From Epiperipatus broadwayi (taxonomy: Eukaryota; Onychophora; Udeonychophora; Euonychophora; Peripatidae): a stretch of DNA of 64,000 bases. Shown here in pieces: positions 34,413 to 47,299 of this stretch. Location of the stretch: NCBI GenBank assembly GCA_028023455.1, contig JAQFVV010000072.1:1448501-1512500 (forward strand), written 5' to 3'. The stretch's first letter is position 1. Each line of letters opens with the position of its first letter. The notes beneath the pieces were generated by a model, which worked only from the letters and a program-made list of their open reading frames with translations, was not told the origin of the DNA and searched no databases. The position numbers and the translations under genes are program-made.

Positions 34413-35458
34413 CACCTGGGTCTCTTTTTACACGGACTTATTTAACACGATTTTTAAGTTACGCGATTCGTGTTTCACCGGAAGTCGAACTCCGATATTG
34501 CGCTATTACTTTAAATAATAAATTTCTTGCACTTACATTATATTGAAAGTAATAGCACATTATTGGAATTCGACTTTCAATTTAGTAATTTCAATATTTT
34601 CAGTGCTTTATAATAGTAAGATTTTATGCAATAATAAAATTAAAATCATGATTTCCACATTTTATGTATACACACATTAAATTTTACAAGATTATAATGT
34701 AAATTTGTTCAAACATTGTTTGTGTTAATTTTGCATTTTAAATCACATTCTGTTTTTGCTTTTTAAAAAAGAATGTAATCAATTATTAATCATTTAGTGT
34801 CCACAAGTTTATTTTTAAAAGGTCAGTAATAGCAGTGGGCACAATTAAATTTGACAATTAAAAATTAAAATCTGATTTTTAATTGTAATTAACAATTTAA
34901 AAATTACTTACGGCAACTTGAAATAATGTGATGTGAAACTTGATTTTTAAACGGAATTGAAAATTAAAGACAAAAATAAGAATTTAATTTTTATTTGTTA
35001 GTTTCATAAACAATTAATAAAATCATTGTCTCAAAGATTAATTACTAATTACGTTGTCACCAGAAAACCATTGACACAACATGAGTGTGAAGTTGGCGCT
35101 AGTTGTTTGCAAATGAATGAGTTTTTCAGCAAATAGCTATAATAATTAAAACGTGTATAAAAAAATGTAAATTACTGTACTGTAAATTATGCATAAAAAT
35201 ATATTATTTTGAATGAAATTAAATATTATAGTTAAAAAAAGTTTGTCTTGTATCAATTTATTAGTCATTTTATTTCCTTATTTTTTTTTTGCGCGAATTT
35301 TAAAGTAATGTTACATTGGTGCTTTGCTTTTACGCGAATTTAGAAAAATCACAGACTGCATCCCCCCCTTTCAATGTTAGTTACGTCTATTTTTGCGCAA
35401 TTTCATTTTCACGTGTTTTCTGAGGAACCTATCTATCGCGTGAAACGAGACCCAGGTA
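34413..35458. mobile_element. Non-autonomous TA-flanked DNA transposon, copy 2
   Basis: Second copy of the 1499-2448 element, 1046 bp, with the same termini (CACCTGGGTCTC; the last base of the right end is changed) and TA on both sides (34411-34412, 35459-35460). It contains about 100 bases near 34830-35030 that copy 1 lacks, so copy 1 carries a deletion or the two are subfamilies. No transposase. Confidence 0.8.
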
Positions 35459-36111
35459 TATGCTACTGACGGGAATATATATATACGCAAACTTTACTTT
35501 ATCCTGTTCAATCTCTTAGTTATCTATAATTAATAAACTTTTAAAGGGGGAAAGTATATTTAAGGGACTTACGAATACTTTAGTAAGAAAAATATACTTA
35601 TGATTACACTCCAGGCTAGTTTAATCTTTAGTAACATAATAATTAAAGGTTGAAAGTTTGGATTTATAAGCCACATTTTATATTTACATTATTTTCTAAA
35701 TGATAAAATAATAACGAGCACAAAGGGTCGCCATTATTTATAAATTAGGGTTTCAAAATGGAGCGCTAAATGACGCTATAATTAATACAATATGAAGATT
35801 TTAAATAATATCTCCCAAAAAGAATATATTTCGTAACTAAATGCGTGCCATTTCGAGACATAGGCATAATTAATAATAACTAAAATAAGCAAGAGAGAAA
35901 TAAATGTAACTGCAGTGATTAAGTTATATAGCAAAACAAGAAGTTAATAAAGAAAATTAACAAAAGTATGTCATTTATAGAATTGAAATATTATTGATAA
36001 GACAATTTAGAAAGACTTTACAATATAGTTAGCTAACCTGATTTTGAAGCAATAATGATTATTTTGAATTTTACACAGAGCTCTGCGATTTTAATAATTT
36101 TAAAACAGTTC

Positions 36112-36288
36112 TCCTATAGCTGGACTGGAGATACTCGAGCTGGAACAAAGGTGAGTTCTTTGGTGGCTTATGGCATCTTCTCTTTAGTTGGGAGACGATT
36201 TAAGATGGTATTCCTATAGCTGGACTTGGGGTAGTTGAATTTGAACGAAGGTGAATTCTTTTAACAGCTTATGGCATCTTCTATTTAT
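36112..36288 (+). repeat. Two-unit tandem duplication (100-bp period)
   Basis: TCCTATAGCTGGACT (36112 and 36212) starts two units, and TTATGGCATCTTCT recurs at the same offset. The units are clearly diverged. The surrounding 35461-37175 is otherwise unremarkable AT-rich sequence. Confidence 0.65.
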
Positions 36289-37175
36289 TATAAGCTTGTT
36301 AAGGCAATGTTGGTTGTTGCTCTGGCCTGATTTAATGATAAAATCTTTTGTTGAAACAAATTCAATCAGTGAATTAGATTTTACTTTTACCCCAGGTGCG
36401 GTCACTAATTGATTTCTTTTTTACACAAAATTCCCATTTTTAATCATAAATCGATGACTTTTATTTTAACTCGATATAAATAACTTTTACATATTTTCTT
36501 TATATTGTTTATTTAAAAAAAAAACAAATTTGACAGATCTTATAAAAAAATATTTTAGTTTCAATTATATCTATAAAACATTAAATCAGAAAACCGTGAA
36601 TATATTTTAAAGAAAACATTTTATTATTTTTATTTAATCTTAAATATTATATGTACAAATCATTATGCCATAATTTCATGGTTTAAATTATCCATCCACA
36701 TACGAATATAATACAAATATAAAATTTAGAATTGACTTATAGATTAATAAAATATTTTATGAATAATTATGAGGATTTCTATGTTATAATTTTATCAAAC
36801 CTGTCTAATTATAGCATACTTTCGTATGTAAATGGATGATGCCATTCAAGCGGCCATGAAAGCAAATTTCACCGTTCAACTTATACATAACATTTTGACA
36901 TTTAGAATAGGTTCGAAACTAGTTCAGAAGAGTAGGTCATTAGGTTGATGGTGAAACGGAAAGGGATTGGAAGGTTTCCATTTCAATACAAGCCTAACAT
37001 AAGCATCAAACATTCATATCTAATTCAATGGACCCTCATGCATTCAGTATTGCTCTTAATAATTTAAATGCAGTTGACTGCAATGTTTTTTCTTAATCTT
37101 TTAAACAAAACAATCCAAATTTCAAAAATAATTCCTCAATCTGTGTTTGTTTTATAGACCATGACATTATATTAA

Positions 37176-37370
37176 ATGTATATATTTTTTAACCTGCAAC
37201 TTAAATCTGTGGATGACACTCTCTCACATATCTTGGATTACTGTCCTATCTTCATTAATTTACATTTTGTGTTGTTTCCTTCAAAACAGAATCTTTTTGC
37301 TATATTGTCATTTCTGAGTCTGTATAATATTAACTTTAATGAATTTATTATTTACCAAAGATAGTAAAAC
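37176..37370 (+). pseudogene. Possible LINE ORF2 C-terminal fragment
   Basis: The open stretch reads SVDDTLSHILDYCPIFINLH, resembling the H-x4-C-P segment found after the reverse transcriptase in many LINEs, then SLYNINFNEFIIY. No reverse transcriptase precedes it. A weak call. Confidence 0.35.
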
Positions 37371-37701
37371 TTGAATGGTTTATAAATTTATTTAGATCGT
37401 ATATTACAAATAATAGATGTATGTGTATATATAAATTGTACTGTAAACTTCCTTTAAATTTGAACTGAATAGATATTTTAATATATTTAAAGGAGAGTTT
37501 GATTTGCTTTTTCTCCAGTAATTTAATCTTCGAATTATTGTTTGCCGTGTAACAGCTTTTTAAAATTACACGTTTGCGAAATATTAATTGAAAGATGTAT
37601 AAACCGAAATATAATTTGTATTACTTTAAAAGTTATTGGATAATATTGTTTGAAAGTGTAAAAAAAAAAGTTTTACAAACAATCATCTTTTAAAATAATA
37701 C

Positions 37702-38380
37702 AGTTTTGAAAGAAGGGGGTAAAAAATAGTTTTTTATAAAAAAAAAAAAAAAAAAACCGATTGTCGTAAAAATTACATTTTTTTAAATTAAAAAAAAAAA
37801 ACCACTTTTAGAGTAAATAATTAAAAAAAAAAAAGATTGATTTTTAAAAATAAATAATTTAAAAATACATCCATTTATAAAACTGTGAAAAAGCATGTGA
37901 CTCTATTAAGTTTGAACGCATATTTAAGTAGTTGTAGCTTCTTAATTAATCACACCTGTATATTATACGCCATTCACCTTTTAAGTAGTATGTACATAAA
38001 CTCTATCATTGTGTAGTTTTTCCATGTGTAACCGTGGAGAAACAGCGCCACATAGTGGCTAGAATCTTGGTAGTTGCTGTTAGCAGATGATCCATAAGCT
38101 AGATGTGTTTACGGCAATCAGCGCCATCTAGGTTCTTGGTATCTGCTGGTAGCAGACGATGTAAGTTAAATGGGCTTATGCATTGCAACCAGCGCCAGCA
38201 AGTGGGCAGCTTTTCTGCCAGCCAGCTGGTGGAATATTCCTGTGCTTACACATTGTGAACAGTACCACCTAACGGCTGGAATTTGCATTGCTGCATTTGG
38301 GGCCCCTACTCTAAGTATTTCTGTGGTTGATGCAGACCAGCGCCTCTGGTGGCCACATGGGTCAAAAATCACAAGTACCC
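37702..38380 (-). repeat. Repeat with five CTCF-like motifs, copy 2 (inverted)
   Basis: Inverted partner of 32796-33470. On the minus strand the motif cores are CCACCAGAGGCGCTGG (about 38338-38354), TTAGGTGGTACTG (about 38260-38273, decayed), ACTTGCTGGCGCTGG (about 38189-38203), CCTAGATGGCGCTG (about 38118-38131) and CCACTATGTGGCGCTG (about 38043-38058). The two copies bracket about 4.2 kb with motif arrays in opposite orientation. Confidence 0.8.
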
Positions 38381-38929
38381 TGTATTATATTAGTAATAAA
38401 CAAATTGTATAATATTTAACAAGTATTTGTAATAATTCATTATTTTTATTTAATATAACGTAGCCAATGCAAAAACAAATAGCGGAGAAAAAGATGAATT
38501 ACTTTATTTAGTAAATATTTTATAATTATAAACATTTTAACTTTCTAAATTAGCAATCGCTGATGTTTCTTATATCTATCACCAATAATAACTATTAAAA
38601 TAGATGAAATAACAAAATATTGTGGATATTTGAAAATATTTGTGATTTTTTAATAAGATTTTGATAAGTTGTAGCATGATTCAAAACATTAAATTACATT
38701 GAAAATATGCAGTAAAAGTATAATTAATTTTAATTTATTCTAAATAAGAAATGAGAAAAATTAAAGAGAAATTTTATTGATCTATCTAATTTTTATTGAT
38801 TTATTTAAGTTTATTAACTATATTTAATTTTTTCTTTATTCTTATATTTTTATTATTGCAAAATGTCAAATGCACTAATCAAAAGACCTAGATGAATATT
38901 TTTTATTAATCTACTTCAATATATATATA

Positions 38930-41091
38930 TGTTATAACGATCCGGAGAATAACACTTAACGTGATCTGCACTATAGGGCGCCATCTAGGCATTTGAACCT
39001 AGAAAAATTTATAAAGTAGGCAGATACGTAAGTCAAAAAAAAACTTTTTTTATTTTTTATTTTAATAAATATATTTTGATATCCGGTCATTAGCCCATGT
39101 CACTAGCTCAGGAAGTAGCAGAGATTTAATAATATAATATCTTACCTAATTATATTTCAATATTAAAAAATAAATAAAATAAGCCACTGTCAGTAATTAA
39201 CATATAAAAATTTATTTATGCACATATATATATACATAAGATTTAACATTATTATTTTAATATGTTTACTTTAACATTTAACATTATTTTTACTTTTATT
39301 TTAGATTTTTAATTTACATTTTAAATTTTATACTATTATTAGTTCGCACAAATGGATTTAAAAAAGTTTGTTTTAAAACATGTTGAGTATAGATCGGTTA
39401 CATAGATTTCACGGTTAAAGACATTTCAAAATAAACATAAGCGATCAAAATATAAAGTCATTGATACCGTCAATTGCAGAGGGAAATTTATAAGTAACCC
39501 ATTAGCATTCACTTATAAGACGCTTGCATTGATACCAATAACTTAAAAAACATCCGAATAAATACATTTTAGATACTCACCGTAAGGTATCATTATTTAT
39601 CGAATGTCTATATATTTTGATCAAATATGAATACTCAAAACATAATTAACCGATAACCAATCCATGCAAGCGTCTATAAACAACTTAAATTTAATGCATT
39701 TTTATTTAGTGTCGAGTATGAATAGACTACATAGATTTGCATTTGAAAGAAAATATTCTATCCTTATTTAACCTTAGGCCAAAAGTTCGCAGTCGAACTA
39801 ATGCCAATTCATCTGATATATCAATGTATCCAATGTAATATGAAATACGGCAGCACAAAAAGTTAAGAGAAGAAATTGCCTCTCATCAGATAGGAATACA
39901 TACATCTATCTGACAAGAAGAGCAATAAAAAAAAACTCCATAGAAAGGAACTGCGGTCTCCGACTTATAATTCCTTCCATAGGCAAACAGGTGAGTGCGG
40001 CGTATACAAACGATTCTGCCCATAGCGAATCTCATACTACATCTACTAATTACACCAATATATCCAATCCATTGACCTAATTCAACTACGAAATGAATAA
40101 CCTAAGATTACCCTCCCCTAATATAACTTTACAAATCTATATAGCCATTCATGCCCGACTTAAGTTTAATATTTATATAACTAGTTTAATGAAAAACAGA
40201 AATCATAATAAAACTTAAAGAACAAATAAATGGGAATGATTTTACAAAAGAAATACATTAAATAAAATTATAACTAATTAATAAATAACGTTGGTCAGAT
40301 AGGATTCTATTTCTTAATAAATTAAAGACTGAGAAAATTTATATTTTAAAGTTCTTAGTGTTTCAAAATGTTTTTAAAGTTCTTACAATTTTTTTTCAAC
40401 GTTCCTCTTTATTCACTGCATGCCATTTGGAATCCACATTAAATCCCCCGACGATCCTGTTGTCCTCAGTATAAGAAAAGCGATGTTTCATTTTTCCATT
40501 TTTATAACAACTGAAGGAATTGAAAGTGCGTCTTTCAATCCCTTCACCTCCAACTCTCCGACTTAACACATCTCAGTCCTCTCTTAATAATCTCTAATAA
40601 TTTCCAACTTTTCCTTTTATATTAATCTTAAGGATTGACTCAACATTACGTCATCGATGATGGTGGTCTTTTTGCTGAGGTCCGACTCCATAGGGATTTC
40701 TTTTTATTTGCTAAAAGTTTCTATTGTTTTCCTATCTGACCGTTGTTTATACATTTAAATGCCCAAGGGCTTATTCACTTGGACTAATTAAAATAATCAT
40801 TTCCAGAACATTAATTAACCTGTTTTCCAAATCCAAAGATATATTTAAAGATAAATTTAAAGATATAATTTTATCTCCAAATCTTTTTAAAATTTAGTTT
40901 TAAAATACTTTTTCTTTAATAAAGTTTTATTTTAATAATTTTTCTCCTCTGTGCGATTTATATATATACGAGTTTAAGGTAGAATTTATTTTCAATTTTT
41001 CTGTCTTAAAAAAAAAATTTTAAATGCGAACTTTTTATTTTAATGTTTAATAATAAAAAAAAATAATGTAACATCGTCTGTGCTCGTTACA
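38930..41091. repeat. Block with TGT..ACA ends set in (AT)n; possible solo LTR or non-autonomous element
   Basis: Starts TGTTATAACGATC immediately after an (AT)n tract and ends GCTCGTTACA immediately before another. The ends are short inverted repeats of the TG...CA kind seen in long terminal repeats. The interior is non-coding but less AT-rich than its surroundings at 39900-40130 and 40430-40700. The block character is inferred; no second copy is in the window. Confidence 0.35.
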
Positions 41092-41103
41092 ATATATATA
41101 TAT

Positions 41104-41215
41104 ATCAGGGATGAATCATCCACGTATTGAATGGAATGACTGCTTCCGTAAAAAAATTCACTAAAACTTTCAAAAGCTTTAATTAAAATTCAATTTAAAA
41201 AATTCACTCTCAATT
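41104..41215 (+). repeat. Dispersed repeat beside (TA)n, copy 2
   Basis: Counterpart of 29309-29421, again starting directly after a (TA)n tract. Confidence 0.65.
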
Positions 41216-43497
41216 TTTTTTATGTTTGATTATAAGACGTTCAAACAATCTTCTTATGAACTCCTGAGCAATAAAGCTATTAGACTTTTTCTTAATATGA
41301 CATGATGGATATAATCCAACATACAATTACTACTAAAATGCTATTATCAAAAATCTTAAGACAAACAGACATATATATTGTAACCATTCCCTATTTAGGC
41401 ACAATGATTAGACCATGGACACAAATATGACTGGCTCCAAGATAAGGTTTACTGATCCAGTCTTAAACTATGGTGAGCAAACTGAGGGACATTAGTAGTT
41501 AAAGCCTATTTCTAATAGTGTTAACCACAACAGTAGTATTCCCTACACATTTTATATGGATGTAATCTATTATACCTGAGGTGGCTAGAATATTTATTAG
41601 TTCTGGCTAGTTATATCATTAAAGAATGCAGAACAGTGGTATTAGCAACATAGGTTTGAACTTATATCCTTTTATAAAAGTCCTATTAGCACCAAATCAT
41701 AGCTTTGGGATTCGTAAAACTCATTAACAATGTTACACTCTTCAGTTAACTTGGTGAAATGCATAAATGAAAAATGAATGAAGCAAAAATATATACTAAT
41801 AATTTTTATTCCAGTATTAACATGCAACTTATCTCTACATTCTCTAAAACAATTGTTATTACAGCCCTTGGAAAGACATCTACATCACTAGGTAATGTAA
41901 TTATCTTTATTTTTCTTATAAATTGGATCTATACACATACTAAAATATTTAAATATATATACTTTTTTTAATCCCAGATGCCCCATCAAAATTTAGTTAC
42001 AAATGTGAATAATGATATTCATAATATATATATATCCCTCAACTAGAAATTGGATAATGCATAAATATACACTTTAGTCTTAAGCAAACACACACACACA
42101 CACATACATATATATATAATATTTAGATTACTGGCTTAATATAAAAAAAACCATTGATATGGACTAATGATTAACAACTGAGAAAAAATAAAAATGTTTA
42201 TATAATATAATGATAATATAAATAATTATTCTTACTTTTAGCCTTTTTAACATTGCTAGCAAAAAGATAGTTATATAAAAACTGACACTTTGATCAACCA
42301 ACTATAATAATTATCTGAATGGTTTTTTTTCTTATTTTCCATTTATCAACGGAGTTTTAAATCAACTCTTAGTCCATTGATTTTTTCTATGCAATTTTTT
42401 TGACTGAATTACATTTGAACAAATTTTATCCATATGGTTCTTTAACTGTTATTGATTTTCCAAATTAACAAAATAGTTTGTAGTATTTTACCAATGATTG
42501 GCCTGTGATTGATTTGTGAATATCTCATAATTTGGCTAGTCATTATTACACCTCAATAGATCTTTTATTTTCACTTGCATAAAGCACATGTATGTATTTA
42601 TATATGATAGAAATGGGATGGAGCAATTAAGTTTTCTTTTTCGTGCTAAGCCATTTCTTTTTATGTACAGAGTGGACAATACCATTTCTTTCTCTTTAGA
42701 GACTCTGTGGCCAAAGATGTAATACAAGAGTTTCTCTAGCAAATCATACTTATAAAATTTAACTCATATAGATATATATGAAACCATTGCATATTTAAAT
42801 AATAATACACTCTTTATACTTTTGCAACTTTTGGTATATATATATATGATCTGAATGGTCTTACAAAAAAAAACTTCTAGTACCTACTTTCTGCCATCAT
42901 TAATACATTCTGTTTCCAAACCATCCTCTGCCAAAATGTAATTGACCTAAATTTATTGTGACAATCTTTTATAGCTGATCAAACTTCATTACTTCAATCC
43001 ATGCTATAAAGTGTTTATCAATAAGAGTTTAATTAAACTTCCCTTCTTAACCATTATCAATGCTTGCTTATTAAAAAGCACAGAAAAGACAACAGATAAT
43101 AATTAAGCAAAATTGGAAATAGAAAAACAGAGAAGATAAGAAAAATATTACTCTTTTTTTAATAATATAATTTTTTTTCTGAAACCCCCCCATTTTTATA
43201 AAACAAATTTAGCTAAAAGTTACAGGGTTGATCACTTTTATGAAATTATTACACTTCCTTTTTCTTTTTTCAAACTCTAACAACTAGTTAACAAAACTAC
43301 CTTTTTTGCCTTTTTTTTTCTTTTGTATAAAAATATTTGTTTGAGATGAAATGTGAAGAAACTCACATGCAAAACACTCAAATAAAACTTAACTTTTTAT
43401 CTCCTGAGATTTAAAATTATAAATGCTATTATCATTATATTTGACACATACATTTAATACTTGTAGCTAGCTATGCATGATTACAATATATATATAT
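41216..43497. other. AT-rich stretch, nothing coding
   Basis: Holds TGTAACCATTC at 41379 after an (AT)n tract and GATTACA before one near 43480, so another block like its neighbours may span 41379-43485. Also a (CA)n tract near 42090-42105. Confidence 0.3.
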
Positions 43498-46400
43498 TGT
43501 AACCATATATTTTAGTATAAAATATAATAATTGATGTAACTGGTATAAAAATTTCTCTTTCTTCTTTGGTGATTTGATTGGCTTGATTTGCACTTTGAAC
43601 AGATTACTCTCTTATATTATTTCAATAAATTTAAATTTGCTTCTTCCCATATGCTAACTCATATCAAAATGTTTAACTTTTTAAAATTTTGACAACACAT
43701 TAAAATTTGGTAAAATATTATTAAAAATAATATTTTATTTTTATTTGTTTAAAATGATCTTAAATTATTATTTCCATTGAATTAAAAAACCATTTGTTCA
43801 ATTAAAATTAATTATTAAAAATAAATACAGTAATTACGTATGCGTCTCAATGTAAAAAAAGAAAAGAGCGCGAATTTAAGAGAAGATCGTCTGTTAGTTT
43901 GCTTTTGGAGGGAGAAAGAAAAGAAAATGGTAAAGGCAAATGGTGTAAATTTGATAAGCTTATTTTAAAATAGTTAACAAGTAAATGGATTACCACAAAG
44001 TTGCTATAAACGTAAAAATAACATAGTGGTATTTAATTATAAGATGAATTGCTAAATTTAAAAGTCTGTTCAAGTCGGCTGGCCAAGTGGATCAAATTAC
44101 CGGTAACAATTTTCCAATATTACATTTTTAAAATGTCGGAGCTTCCCAGTTTAAAAGAATTAATTGCAAGAGTTTGGTATGTTTTAAAATGTTTATTATT
44201 CTACAATTTGGAAAAATTAAATAAGTGTTTTAATTACAGAAGTTTTATGAAAATGAAAATTTGCTTTTTAAAAAAGAAGAAGTTTAAATTAAAGTAAAAT
44301 GTTAAAGTTATCAATATAGTTTAATATTTCCGTTTCTAATTCTAATAAAAATATAGTATTGATTGATATTTAACTTTACAATGCCAGTAATATATTTGCT
44401 AGTTAATTTGTTTAACATTTGGATAATAAACAGTCTTCAAATAATTAATCAAAGCTATTTTCTAATTTTATCGTCAGTTTGGAATGATTAAATAAATTGC
44501 TATAATTAGTATTCCTAGATTTAAGCGTGGATAAATAAATATTAGCATGGATGTGATAAACTTGGAACGTTTTTAATAGAGAAATGTAGAGATTAATAAC
44601 TTATGAAAAACATTTTCATTTAAATTCTGCGTGTCATGTTTTGAAATTGTTTCATGTTTATGTAGCCACGTAAAATCGTTAATCTAATAGTGATTATAAT
44701 AACTAATACAAATGGATAAAATTGCATGTATGGAATTCAACTATAGTTATAGCTATTACTTCGTATATTTATTGTTCGACACATCGTACATGGATTCCAC
44801 GGATCATATTTGGAGTTATAAAATGCTATACAATCCAATTTGTGATACACACACCTGCTAAAATTCATGTATTGAACTATAAAATGCTATACATTTAATT
44901 TATATCACACACACACCGTTAGATTTTATGTATTTGATGAATAATGCATTACTTTAATTTTATCGTTATATGAACTTGCATGTGAAGTTCATAAGTTATA
45001 TTTTATTAAGTTTAAATTAATAGGGGTTGAATAAAATATTTATTCAAGAGAATAGCGCTTGCGAAAAAGCTTGAAAAGTACTAAATGAATTCATGAGATG
45101 TATCAATCTTTGTGGGGTATTTTGTGAGTCTTTCCAGATTTATATTCCTATACTAATATTACTTATACTATATTACATATGTTTTATTTTAAGAAAGATA
45201 AGTTAGTACATTAGTTGTCCTGATTAGTGTAACATTTTATTATGCAAGAACCCACATTTGCTAAAGTGTTAGTGTATTCTGAATGGTCAGAATAACTGAG
45301 GAGGATGATTTTGCACTTTAATGTGAAGTAAATAGTAATGTTGTTTTAGAATGTTAAAAGGCATTAATCTGTGCTGGTGGTTAATCCGCAGATTACTTAA
45401 TTGCCATTTTTGTATTTTACACACATTCCTGCGCTGGTGGTTAATCCGCGGAATTGTGTGATTATACGTATTACTTTATGATGGTGTATAAATCCACAAA
45501 ACCTTTAGTGTTATTTAATTCCTACGTGTAGATGAATGCATCCACAGGAATATGTTTTACTTCATAGATATAAGTTGGGCAAAGTATTTTAGTTAATCTG
45601 CCAAATCATCTTCTTTCATTTGTAAGTATAATTTATAAGTTAGATCATCAAACTGTAGCAGGACATTCTATTCAAGTTACTTCATAATAATTAACTGTTG
45701 GTTGATTATTATTTACCGGAATGTAAGTTTAAATTTTCACTTTATTTAATGATTGCATGATAGCTAAATCCTACAGATATAATATTATTTATTATATTAT
45801 TATAAGTTTACGGTAGGGATTTATTGAATCTGGAAATGACGTTAAATATTTCATGAGTTGATGCTGAATTTAATATAATTTCCTCAATATTCATTATATC
45901 AAATTGAAATATAAGGTATGATTAGGTTTTCAAAAACTGTACCTATGATATGTTATTGAAGAAAGTCGATGGAATTATAATTTATTTATTTTATTTGTTT
46001 ATTTATGTCTTTAATTATAACATTGGAATTAATTACTTATTATTCATAAATTTGTAAATAAAAGTTGATTTATAATTAAACTTACTGTGCCGTTGCTATG
46101 TGCCATTTGTAAAATCAGAAATCATAAACCTTGGGTAGAGCATACATTGAAGTACATACTATCGTCAACATGATATAAGAATTTAGTGATATTTTGAGAA
46201 AACATTTGGATGCTTTTCGTCTTTGGTAGTTTATGATGTGTAAGGTACAATAAAATCCCATTTACCTTTTCCATCATTTTGGCTTTGCGTAGTTGATTCT
46301 AGTATACAATACAAATTGATTATTAAACCTGTAAACAGATTTACCAAATAATGACATGATTGAATATATTTACTTAACGTTTTTAAATTGTCATTGTCAG

Positions 46401-46982
46401 TAGAATAAGAGTCTCAGTAATATAGTAAACTATAAAAAGAACCCAAGTATTTATGTTTATTTATTGCAAAGCTTTACCTGGACTAGCATCTGTATTAGAA
46501 ATCATATAGATGGTTTAAAATTTCATGATCTTATGTAGTTCCACAAATTATGCCATCTTGTACATGGTCGGCCATCGGGTCTCATACAATAAAAATCGCA
46601 AATTAAGGTTTGAAAAATAATAACATTACACTTATAATTTGTTTAATGTATTTTATCATACTACTATGGTAGTTCTTCGCGGTACACCCTGGCTGCGATC
46701 AAATTAAATCATAAAAAGTTATGTTAGATCATTAGTTTGGTCTGTGGTAAGTTGCTCCAGATGTTGATTGTGGTCTTTGGTGCATAAAATAGACAGCATG
46801 ATATGCTTTTGGATACAGCTCATATAGTTGACAATGTGCAGCGGGAATTGATCAGTGATAGAAGTTACGATTCTTAGTGCACTTACGTTATGTAGTTGGG
46901 ATCACTCAATTAACGGTTACAATTTTAGTGCCGCAACGAGTTCGGCATGATAAGTAGTTGAGAGGGCAAGCGAATGGTTACA
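43498..46982. repeat. Block with TGTAACCAT inverted ends set in (AT)n
   Basis: Begins TGTAACCAT and ends ATGGTTACA, nine-base inverted termini, each abutting (AT)n. About 3.5 kb of mostly non-coding sequence. Inside are a GC-richer patch at 43860-44180 and four tandem hairpins at 45366-45551. It could be a non-autonomous element or a long solo LTR, or the terminal match could be chance next to microsatellites. Confidence 0.35.
45366..45551 (+). repeat. Four tandem hairpins with a shared loop motif
   Basis: Hairpin 1 (45366-45394): AATCTGTG paired with CGCAGATT. Hairpin 2 (45420-45460): 13 pairs with two single-base bulges, ACACATTCC...GGAATTGTGT. Both close on the identical 13-base loop CTGGTGGTTAATC, though their stems differ. 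Hairpin 3 (45475-45500) has the related loop ATGGTGTATAAATC and a weak stem. Hairpin 4 (45518-45551) pairs ATTCCT and GTG with CAC and AGGAAT. Spacing is about 45-60 bases. Function unknown. Confidence 0.6.
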
Positions 46983-47060
46983 ATATATATATATATTCTA
47001 ATGGATAAATTAATTCATAGTATTATTTCTGGGAGCTTCCATGTAATAAAAATATAATAG

Positions 47061-47112
47061 CTAAATAGCTGACAACTCAGTACAATATCAAGTATTTTCT
47101 TCAGAGCTTCTT
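47061..47112 (-). ncRNA. Hammerhead-like core in the Penelope-like element, copy 1 (degraded)
   Basis: On the minus strand: AGCT, CTGAAGA (47104-47098), a helix II remnant, GAGTTGTC where GAAAC..TC is expected, then AGCT. Helix I is AGCT/AGCT. The GAAA block is damaged, so it should be inactive. Its partner at 48852-48901 is better kept. Confidence 0.6.
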
Positions 47113-47299
47113 TTTTCTCAAATCATAAGAATGTGTGTGGTGAGATTTAAAATCATTATTTTATCTTTTGTTATTTTCTCCTCATTCTTAAATTCTATTG
47201 GTTGAGAAGTTTTAAAAAATGTTTTACCCTCCAATAGCTTTCTCCAAATATTGTTAATTTTCTTTAATTCACACTTTTCATTTATGCTTTTAGGCCTTT

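Noticed and set aside
44133-44176. Possible first exon (MSELPSLKELIARV followed by GTATGT)
   Set aside because: Good donor and a GC-richer patch upstream, but only 44 bases and no partner exon or recognisable protein; a gag-like start is equally possible. Left unannotated.
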